A program made the translations under genes and the position numbers. Below are positions 1-6,150 of a stretch of DNA of 9,768 nt, in pieces. A model generated the notes under the pieces. It made no database searches. It saw only the letters and a list, made by a program, of their open reading frames with translations, and was not told the origin of the DNA. The stretch's first letter is position 1. Each line of letters begins with the position of its first letter. The stretch covers positions 1-9,768 of the forward strand of contig JALHFX010000082.1 of assembly GCA_022837595.1 (NCBI GenBank), in the 5' to 3' direction. This stretch comes from Propionibacterium sp. GTDB taxonomy: Bacteria; Actinomycetota; Actinomycetes; Propionibacteriales; Propionibacteriaceae.

Positions 1-99
1 CATCCACACCGGCTCCAGCACCGGGCTACGCTTCAACTTGTACAGCAGGTCGGTGCCGATGTTGCCCGGACCGATCAGGGCGCATTTGATCTTGTTCAT
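1..99 (-). CDS. dmpF: Acetaldehyde dehydrogenase (acylating), N-terminal fragment
   Basis: Only the first 33 codons are in the window; the gene continues past position 1. The start is ATG at 99-97, preceded by AGGAAG about 6 nt upstream, which supports this start. The protein begins MNKIKCALIGPGNIGTDLL, the N-terminal Rossmann strand and glycine-rich loop (GPGNIG, residues 10-15) typical of CoA-acylating acetaldehyde dehydrogenases of the DmpF/BphJ/MhpF family. These convert acetaldehyde, NAD+ and CoA to acetyl-CoA, and form a channelling complex with the 4-hydroxy-2-oxovalerate aldolase. It follows the hydratase gene by 122 nt, matching the usual hydratase-dehydrogenase-aldolase order of meta-cleavage operons. 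The aldolase would be expected beyond the window edge. The family call is strong despite the short fragment; the exact subfamily is less certain. Confidence 0.9.
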   Translation of the reverse strand, partial: MNKIKCALIGPGNIGTDLLYKLKRSPVLEPVWM

Positions 100-137
100 A
101 AGGACTTCCTGAAAACGAATGACTTGAGGATGCAGGC

Positions 138-179
138 CGCACGGCCCCCACGAGGAGAGGGAGAGAGAGGAGCCGTGCG
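138..179 (-). other. Inverted repeat in the hydratase-dehydrogenase gap
   Basis: An exact 8-bp inverted repeat, CGCACGGC (138-145) and GCCGTGCG (172-179), is separated by 26 nt. The loop is almost pure purine on the plus strand, hence pyrimidine-rich in the transcript. It lies in the 122-nt gap between the hydratase stop and the aldehyde dehydrogenase start. No T-run follows, so it is not an obvious terminator. It could be an mRNA processing or stabilising structure, or chance in GC-rich sequence. Confidence 0.35.
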
Positions 180-221
180 ACTGCAATCGGGAAGCAGAAG
201 AAAGTCGTACGTCGCGTGCGC

Positions 222-1034
222 TCAGACGAAACGCACGGCACAGGTTCCGATACCGCCAATCGTGACGCGCAAGTTATCGCCAGCCTTGACCGGCACCATG
301 GCGCCAAGCGCCCCCGACAGGATGATCTCGCCCGCCTTCAGGCCAATACCCAGGCGGCCGAGCGTGTTCGCCAACCACACCACAGCATTGACGGGCGAGT
401 TCATCGTCGCCGCACCTGCGCCCGTCACCACGACTTCACCGTTCTTCTCCAGCACCATGCCGCAGGTGATCAGGTCCACGTCGCGCGGGTCGATGAGCGC
501 GGAACTCAGCACGAATACGCCGCAGGAAGCGTTGTCCGCGACGGTGTCCTGGATCTTGATCTTCCAGTCGCGGATGCGCGAATCGACGATCTCGAAGCAG
601 GCCATCACGCCTTCGGTGGCGCGCAGCACATCTGCCGCTGTCACGCCTGGCCCCATCAGATCGTGCTTGAGCACGAAAGCGATCTCGCCTTCGGCCTTGG
701 GTTGGATCAGCGAGGACGCCGGAATCGGGTCGATCAGCGAGGACGCCGGAATCGGGTCGCCCGAGTTGAACACCATTGCGTCGGTCAGCATGCCGAAATC
801 GGGCTGATTCACGCCGAGCATGTTCATGACTGCCTGCGAGGTCACGCCGATCTTCTTGCCGATGATGCGCTCGCCGTCCTGCAGACGGCGGGCCATCAGC
901 TGCTGCTGGATGGCGTAGGCATCCTCAACCGTCACATCTGGATGATGGGAGGTCAACGGATCGACCACTTCGCCCTTGCGTAGCGCTGCGTAAAGCAACT
1001 CGGCAGCGTCATTGACCAAGGAGTTATTCATCAT
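222..1034 (-). CDS. dmpE: 2-oxopent-4-enoate hydratase (2-hydroxypenta-2,4-dienoate hydratase)
   Basis: A 270-residue member of the DmpE/XylJ/MhpD hydratase family. It adds water to 2-hydroxypenta-2,4-dienoate to give 4-hydroxy-2-oxovalerate in the lower meta-cleavage pathway, in the cytoplasm. Family hallmarks are GKKIGVTS (residues 59-66), QPDFG (77-81), the metal-binding EGE (E115, E117) with the third ligand Glu at E148 (CFE), DWKIKIQDTVADNASCG and a C-terminal GGIGTCAVRF. The family is normally about 261 residues. The extra nine come from a perfect repeat of DPIPASSLI (93-101 and 102-110), encoded by a 27-bp tandem duplication four residues before E115. Two adjacent ATGs (1034 and 1031) are possible starts; the Shine-Dalgarno is weak (TAGGT). 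It starts 48 nt after the RND gene and precedes the aldehyde dehydrogenase, so cotranscription is likely. Whether the duplicated form is active cannot be read from sequence. Confidence 0.95.
   Translation of the reverse strand: MMNNSLVNDAAELLYAALRKGEVVDPLTSHHPDVTVEDAYAIQQQLMARRLQDGERIIGKKIGVTSQAVMNMLGVNQPDFGMLTDAMVFNSGDPIPASSLIDPIPASSLIQPKAEGEIAFVLKHDLMGPGVTAADVLRATEGVMACFEIVDSRIRDWKIKIQDTVADNASCGVFVLSSALIDPRDVDLITCGMVLEKNGEVVVTGAGAATMNSPVNAVVWLANTLGRLGIGLKAGEIILSGALGAMVPVKAGDNLRVTIGGIGTCAVRFV
705..758 (-). repeat. 27-bp perfect tandem duplication within the hydratase gene
   Basis: Two identical 27-bp copies lie head to tail at 705-731 and 732-758. Each encodes DPIPASSLI, so the frame is kept and nine residues are added. 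There are no differences between the copies, even at third codon positions, which suggests a recent event or an assembly or sequencing artefact. The match extends one further base and then stops. Confidence 0.97.
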
Positions 1035-1082
1035 GTTTTCATTACCTACATTGCGGTTTCGGGATTTTTCGATGCGAACTCG

Positions 1083-3503
1083 TCACGCGCCGGTTACTTG
1101 GGCGCTACCCTGCTTGAGATAAACCTTGGAGGAGCATCTTCCTCGGTCCCCAATCAGCAAGGACGCAAGCGCGGGAATCATCACGACCGCCCCAAACATG
1201 TTCCACAAGAACATGAGGGTCAGTAACAGGCCCATATCCGCCTGGAACTTGATCTCTGAGAAGATCCATGTCGCCACACCTAGGGCAAGCATGACTCCGG
1301 TCAACGCCACCGCCGCGCCGGTTGTCTTCAGCGTCTCCAGATAGGCTTCCTTGAGGGCCAGTCCCTTCTCCAGGTAATACTCGAGCTTGTTGTAGATATA
1401 GATGCCGTAATCAACGCCGATCCCGATACCCAAGGCGATCACCGGCAAAGTGGCGACTTTCACGCCCAAGCCGAGCATCGCCATCAAGCCTTCACACAGC
1501 ACGGAGGTGATGAACAAGGGCACCATGATGCAGACGGTGACGCGCCACGACTTGAACTCCCACAGCACCAGGAGCGCGACGATCGCATACTCGAGCCCCA
1601 ACATCAGCGGCTTTGAGGCCTTGATCACGCTGTTGGTCGCCGCCTCGATACCTGCGTTGCCGGCGGCAAGTTCGAACCTGATGCTCTCGGTGCTATGCGC
1701 AGCCGCAAACTGCTGAACAGCCTCGACCACGCGCGTCAGCGTCTCGGCCTTATGGTCCTCCAGGAACATGAGTACCGGCACCATCGAGCAATCGCTGTTG
1801 AACAGTTCCGACGGCAGCAGCCGGTGAGCGGCGTTCGAGCTGTAGCGGTTTCGGGTAAGGCTCTCCCAGCGCAGATCGCCACCATTCTGGCCGGCCAGAA
1901 CCTTCTTCATCGCTGAAAACAGCGACGATGTGGCTTCGACCCCAGGAACGTTCTCCATGTGCCATTGGAGCTGGTCTACCGCTGCCGCGACCGGATACGA
2001 ACCGCACTCGCCTGGCGGCGTCGTGACCATCACCACAAACACGTCGGAGCTCGTCGAGTAGTGGTCGACGACGAACGCGTTGTCCAGGTTGTAGCGCGAA
2101 TCCACCCGAAGCTCCGGCGCGCCAGGATCAAGGTCGCCGATTTTCAGGTCGCGGCTCGCAGAATAGCCCAGCCCAAGCACCACCGCTGCAACCCCGACGA
2201 CCACCCAAGCCATGCGTCTGTCGGTAACGCTTGCGACGGCATGCGCCCACCGATAACGCCCGTTCATCCGCTTTGAAAAATGGGTAAGCCCCGCCGGACT
2301 GACCCCCATGTAGGACATGAGCACCGGCAGCAGGAACATCTTGGTGAAGATGATGACGCCGACGCCAATGCTTGCACTGATCGCCAGTTCGCGGATGACG
2401 CCGATGTCGATGACGAGCAGCGTCGAGAAACCGACGGCGTTGCACAGCAGCGCGATCGACCCCGGAATGAACAGGACACGGAACGTCGCTTTTGCCGCCT
2501 CGATGTTGGAACGACCGTTTACACGCTCGACGGCCATCGTGCTGATGTTCTGCACGGCATGGCTGACGCCGATCGCAAAAGTGAGGAACGGCACGAGGAT
2601 CGAGTAAGGATCCAGGCCCAGCCCCAGCAGATGAACGATGCCCAATTGCCAGATCACGGCGAGACTGCAGCAGAAGACCGTGGCGAACGTGCTCCGCCAG
2701 CAACGCGAATACAACCACAGCACGAGCACCGTCAATGCGAAGGTGATCGCAAAGAAGCTGCCGATTGCGGACATCCCCTCGATCAGGTCGCCGACGATCT
2801 TTGCAAAACCGACGATCCGGATATTGATGTCTTCGGAGTTGTACTTGTCGCGAACCGACTCCTCGAGCCGCTGCGCTAGCTTCGCGTAGTCGAGCTTCTC
2901 GCCGGTTTCGGGGTCTACCTCCTGAAGCGGCGCGAGAATCACGGCCGAACGGTGATCGTTCGCGACCAGGGTCCCGATGATGCCCGCCCGGGCAACGTTC
3001 GTTCGGACCTGCTCCGCAGCTGCCGCACTGCCGTCGAAGTCGGGCGGAATGATCTGCCCGGCGACAAACCCCTCTTCAGTGACTTCGTCCCAGACGACAT
3101 TCGGCGTCCAGATCGACTTCATGCCACCCCGGCTAACGCCCGGGATGTAGAAGACCTCATCGGTGACCTGCTTGAGCGTGTTCAGAAACTCCGCCGAGTA
3201 GATCTCGCCCTTCCTGCTCTCGACAACAACCCTGACGACGTTTCCGAGCGGCCGCAGTTCATTCTCGTAGCTCAGGAACTTCTGAATGAAGGGGTGCGAA
3301 CTTGGAACCATCTTCTGAAAGCTGGCCTCGGGCTTCAGCTGAATGGCCTGAAACGCGAAGAAGATGGAGAGGACGCTGAAAAAGAAGAGTGCGGGCAAGC
3401 GCAGGCGCTCGAACTGCAGTTCAAAGAACTGTTCGAAGCGCTTGGCCATCGAGTGATGGACCAGGTCGACGTCACCGGACTCGACTAACTCTCTGTGGTT
3501 CAT
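1083..3503 (-). CDS. RND/MMPL-family inner-membrane transporter
   Basis: An 806-residue protein with the two-fold RND layout: a first membrane helix at about 36-56, a large periplasmic loop at about 60-240, a helix cluster at 245-400, a second-half helix at 431-448, a second periplasmic loop at 450-630 and a final helix cluster at 633-785. The second half carries the MMPL/SSD-type motif GIGIGVDYG (692-700) with D698, the likely proton-relay acid. The matching first-half position reads FAIGVSHAVQ (309-318), with no acid. C500 and C572 are both in the second periplasmic loop and could pair. The family moves hydrophobic molecules using the proton gradient; direction and substrate are unknown here. 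ATG at 3503 lies 6 nt after the YCF48-like gene's stop, and its GGGGAG Shine-Dalgarno sits inside that gene's last codons, indicating translational coupling. It is not an AcrB-type pump: no membrane-fusion protein gene is adjacent. Confidence 0.93.
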   Translation of the reverse strand: MNHRELVESGDVDLVHHSMAKRFEQFFELQFERLRLPALFFFSVLSIFFAFQAIQLKPEASFQKMVPSSHPFIQKFLSYENELRPLGNVVRVVVESRKGEIYSAEFLNTLKQVTDEVFYIPGVSRGGMKSIWTPNVVWDEVTEEGFVAGQIIPPDFDGSAAAAEQVRTNVARAGIIGTLVANDHRSAVILAPLQEVDPETGEKLDYAKLAQRLEESVRDKYNSEDINIRIVGFAKIVGDLIEGMSAIGSFFAITFALTVLVLWLYSRCWRSTFATVFCCSLAVIWQLGIVHLLGLGLDPYSILVPFLTFAIGVSHAVQNISTMAVERVNGRSNIEAAKATFRVLFIPGSIALLCNAVGFSTLLVIDIGVIRELAISASIGVGVIIFTKMFLLPVLMSYMGVSPAGLTHFSKRMNGRYRWAHAVASVTDRRMAWVVVGVAAVVLGLGYSASRDLKIGDLDPGAPELRVDSRYNLDNAFVVDHYSTSSDVFVVMVTTPPGECGSYPVAAAVDQLQWHMENVPGVEATSSLFSAMKKVLAGQNGGDLRWESLTRNRYSSNAAHRLLPSELFNSDCSMVPVLMFLEDHKAETLTRVVEAVQQFAAAHSTESIRFELAAGNAGIEAATNSVIKASKPLMLGLEYAIVALLVLWEFKSWRVTVCIMVPLFITSVLCEGLMAMLGLGVKVATLPVIALGIGIGVDYGIYIYNKLEYYLEKGLALKEAYLETLKTTGAAVALTGVMLALGVATWIFSEIKFQADMGLLLTLMFLWNMFGAVVMIPALASLLIGDRGRCSSKVYLKQGSAQVTGA

Positions 3504-3509
3504 TTTTTA

Positions 3510-4688
3510 TCACTCCCCGGCACGATCAAGGCGCGTCATCGCCAGGCCGCCGTGACCCACCGTGATGAGGCTCTTGCCGGAATCAATGAAACTCGGCAGG
3601 ACACTCGCGACCGTCCGGCCAGTCTTCACGCTCGAGAGCTTGAAGCTTTCTCCTGCGTCAGCGCTTTCAATGACTTGCCCATTGCGTGTTACCAACAGCA
3701 CCCCCCGCCCTTCGTCGGCAAGGCCGCCAACAATCGACTTTTCACTGACCCGATCAAGTCTGGTCCAGGTGTTCCCATCGTCAGTGGATCTGAAGATGTT
3801 CCCGGCAAAACCGAACGCAAGCAGCGCATCGGGGCTCGCCTGAATGACACCGTAGAGGTGACCGTCATAGCCGACTTCGCTCACCGTCCATGACGCCCCG
3901 TCGTCGGCAGAGAACCAGATCATTCCGCGCTCGCCGACCACGGCAAGCGTGCCGTTTTTGAGTCGAATGATTGAATTGAGATGCAGGCTATCGGGGTTGC
4001 TGAGTGCGCCTGCCAAGGAGACCCACGTCTTGCCGCCGTCATCGGTACGGAAGATCTGCCCGAATGCCCCGACCACAAAACCGAGCCGTTCATCCTTGAA
4101 CCAGAGAGCAAGCAGCGGCCGCGCCGGCCCGAAACTTGCGCCAGCCTCGGCATCCTCGAGACGGAACTGCATCGCCTCGAGCGCCGCCTGCAAGCGCTCC
4201 ACGTCATCGCCGGAGGCTTCTGCAACGGCGCCCTGAAGCTCGGCGACCCTGGCCTTGAGGTCGGCCAGCACGAGCGTGTTCGCCCGATTGCCATCAAGGA
4301 GCTTTGACCAGACCTGCCCGCCATCCTCGGTCTTGAGAACCACGCCATCATGCCCAACCACCCACCCAAGGGTTGGCGACGCAAAATGGGCAGCGGTCAG
4401 CGATACGGAGACAGGAACCTGCGCCTGGCTCCATGTCTGACCCTGGTCCTCGGAAGTGACGACGATGCCGCGTTCTCCGACGGCGACGAGCCGGCTGCCG
4501 GCGGTTGCAACACCAAGCAGCAGTGCGCGGGCCGCCTTTTCAGACTGCAATGCGGGCACGTTCAGAAGGTCAATCCCTTTCCCGACCGAGGACGCTTCCG
4601 AGTGCGCGAGCACGCTCACTGCCCCGATGACGCCAGCGATCGCGAACATCCGTACGCGCGTAGCGAGGCCTGATCTATCGACCCACAT
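3510..4688 (-). CDS. YCF48/BNR-repeat beta-propeller, exported
   Basis: A 392-residue protein related to the YCF48 (photosystem II assembly factor-like) family, which in non-photosynthetic bacteria often neighbours RND transporters. Residues 14-32 form a hydrophobic segment after Arg residues, fitting a signal peptide ending near HSEA. The mature part has about six or seven propeller blades with BNR-type turns: SEDQGQTW (79-86), TEDGGQVW (120-127), TDDGGKTW (215-222), then SADDGASW, STDDGNTW and a degenerate SADAGESF. A charged, Leu/Ala-rich segment at about 135-182 interrupts the propeller between blades two and three and looks helical. The chosen ATG (4688) has AGGA 8 nt upstream; ATG codon 14 is a possible later start. 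The likely role is a periplasmic partner of the RND protein encoded immediately downstream. No catalytic residues are evident, and the molecular function is unknown. Confidence 0.88.
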   Translation of the reverse strand: MWVDRSGLATRVRMFAIAGVIGAVSVLAHSEASSVGKGIDLLNVPALQSEKAARALLLGVATAGSRLVAVGERGIVVTSEDQGQTWSQAQVPVSVSLTAAHFASPTLGWVVGHDGVVLKTEDGGQVWSKLLDGNRANTLVLADLKARVAELQGAVAEASGDDVERLQAALEAMQFRLEDAEAGASFGPARPLLALWFKDERLGFVVGAFGQIFRTDDGGKTWVSLAGALSNPDSLHLNSIIRLKNGTLAVVGERGMIWFSADDGASWTVSEVGYDGHLYGVIQASPDALLAFGFAGNIFRSTDDGNTWTRLDRVSEKSIVGGLADEGRGVLLVTRNGQVIESADAGESFKLSSVKTGRTVASVLPSFIDSGKSLITVGHGGLAMTRLDRAGE

Positions 4689-4718
4689 GTGAGAATCCTA
4701 ATTCGATTGAAGGAATAA

Positions 4719-4754
4719 CCCCGCCCGGGGTCGCCGGGGGACCCCTCCCCCGGC
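4719..4754 (-). other. GC-rich hairpin between the DUF1329 and YCF48-like genes
   Basis: In the 80-nt intergenic gap the transcript can form a perfect 8-bp stem, GCCGGGGG-AGGGGT-CCCCCGGC (4754 down to 4733), starting 14 nt after the DUF1329 stop. It is followed by another G/C-rich stretch with a possible 4-bp stem (4719-4730). The next bases are TTATTCC with no T-run, so it is not a convincing intrinsic terminator. A 3'-end stabiliser or processing barrier that sets relative expression of the two genes is a reasonable inference. Confidence 0.55.
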
Positions 4755-4768
4755 ACGGAACGCCTAGA

Positions 4769-6127
4769 TCAATTGGCCTGGCGACGAAGCGCACCGGTCG
4801 AGAACGACTCCAGCGTCATCTTCTTGCCGAACTCCATCGGACGCTCTTCGTTCATCATCCCTGAGGCCAGGTAACGGCGGGCCTGGACGTCATACAGCAC
4901 GTCCGCGATCGCCCAGGTCATCGGCTGGTCATAGAACGGCATCAGGTGAGCCTCGCGAATACGCCACAGTTCCCCACGACCGTCGTACTGGTCGATGTGG
5001 GCGATCGACCAGGAGTCCTCGTCGATATAGAAGACCCGCTTGGCGTAGATATGGCGCATCCCCTCCTTGAGCGTGGCTTCAACCTCCCAGACACGGTGAA
5101 GTTCGTAACGAACATGTTCGGGGTTGAGGTGAGCGGCCTGAACCAGATCCTTGTACTTCAGGGTTTTGTCGCTGAGCTTGAAGTTGTTGTAGGAAATGAT
5201 CATTTCCTTCTTGCCAACCAGCTTCCAGTCATAGCGATCAGGCGCGCCGTTGAAACCCACGTTGTCATCGATCGTACGCAGACCATCTGCACCCTGGCCC
5301 GGCGAGTCATAGGCGAACTCGGGAGCGCGCAGTACGCGACGCGTGCCCGGGTTATAGAGCCAGGCCGAGCGCGGCTCCTTCACCTGATCGAGCGGCTCAT
5401 GCACCAGCATGCCATCACCCGCGACGTTCGACGGCCCGGTCAACTTGGCGAGGTAGTAGTAGAGGCGGTTCGGCTCCACCTTGTCCAGCGCCCACGGTGC
5501 CGCAAAAGTCTCAACTCGCGTGATTGGCGTAAATGCACCATTGGTCTGGACAGGAAACTCCGCGCTGTAACGCGTCCACACGCCACCGTAATAGCGCGCC
5601 TGGTGATTCCACTGCACTTCGACGCCGCTCTTGGGTACCGGGAATGGCACCGTGCTGCGCTCCATGTTCAGGATGCCGTTGCCGCCCTCTGCAAGCTGAA
5701 CCTTGCCAGCCTCCGCCTTGATAGCGTCATAGATGCTGCCCGGCAGCGCAGCCGTTCGGCGGCTGGGATAGACATTCATCTTGTAGGACGGGTAGCGCTT
5801 GATCATCTCGATCTGACCGGGCGCCAGCTTGTCCTTGTGCTGCTCGACGTTGGACGCGTCGATGGTAAACAACGGCTTGTCAGCAGCAAACGGATTGACG
5901 TATCCCTTGGCCGGATCGAAGCCCGCCGGCGCTTGGGTGATGCCACCATCCCAGGCCGGGATCGTGCCGGCCGCATTGCCGGCGCGCTCGGCCCCCATCG
6001 GGGTGAGATCCTTGCCAAGGCGGCCGACCTCCTCCCCACTCAGTTGCGCTACTGCGCTACCAGCGAAGATCGAGAGCAGCATCGCGCTCAGAATCAACCT
6101 GTTGTTTCGGGTAACGAAAGCCTTCAT
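4769..6127 (-). CDS. DUF1329 protein, periplasmic, LolA-like fold
   Basis: A 452-residue protein with a clear Sec signal peptide: basic start, hydrophobic core at about 11-24 and an AVA cleavage site at 25-27. The mature protein carries features typical of DUF1329: GKDLTPMGAERAGN soon after cleavage, GTIPAWDGG, the NPFAADKPLF segment, and a later region rich in Tyr, Trp and Arg ending near ARRYLASGM. DUF1329 is placed among LolA/LolB-like folds, which bind lipidic ligands in a hydrophobic cavity, so a periplasmic carrier role is plausible but unproven. ATG at 6127 has a strong AGGAG Shine-Dalgarno at good spacing and starts 23 nt after the DUF1302 stop. The DUF1302-DUF1329 pairing is widespread in Proteobacteria that degrade hydrophobic compounds. 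Length is normal and no damage is visible. Confidence 0.92.
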   Translation of the reverse strand: MKAFVTRNNRLILSAMLLSIFAGSAVAQLSGEEVGRLGKDLTPMGAERAGNAAGTIPAWDGGITQAPAGFDPAKGYVNPFAADKPLFTIDASNVEQHKDKLAPGQIEMIKRYPSYKMNVYPSRRTAALPGSIYDAIKAEAGKVQLAEGGNGILNMERSTVPFPVPKSGVEVQWNHQARYYGGVWTRYSAEFPVQTNGAFTPITRVETFAAPWALDKVEPNRLYYYLAKLTGPSNVAGDGMLVHEPLDQVKEPRSAWLYNPGTRRVLRAPEFAYDSPGQGADGLRTIDDNVGFNGAPDRYDWKLVGKKEMIISYNNFKLSDKTLKYKDLVQAAHLNPEHVRYELHRVWEVEATLKEGMRHIYAKRVFYIDEDSWSIAHIDQYDGRGELWRIREAHLMPFYDQPMTWAIADVLYDVQARRYLASGMMNEERPMEFGKKMTLESFSTGALRRQAN

Positions 6128-6150
6128 GGTTGTCTCCTGTTTCCTTGAAA

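Noticed and set aside
201..215. CGTACG core as a second operator
   Set aside because: Symmetry does not extend beyond six bases and it does not resemble the 8202-8219 palindrome.
4946..6148. A 400-codon open frame on the plus strand
   Set aside because: It is antisense to the DUF1329 gene, which has a signal peptide, family motifs and a strong ribosome site. The plus-strand product has no recognisable domain; long antisense frames are expected in GC-rich coding DNA.
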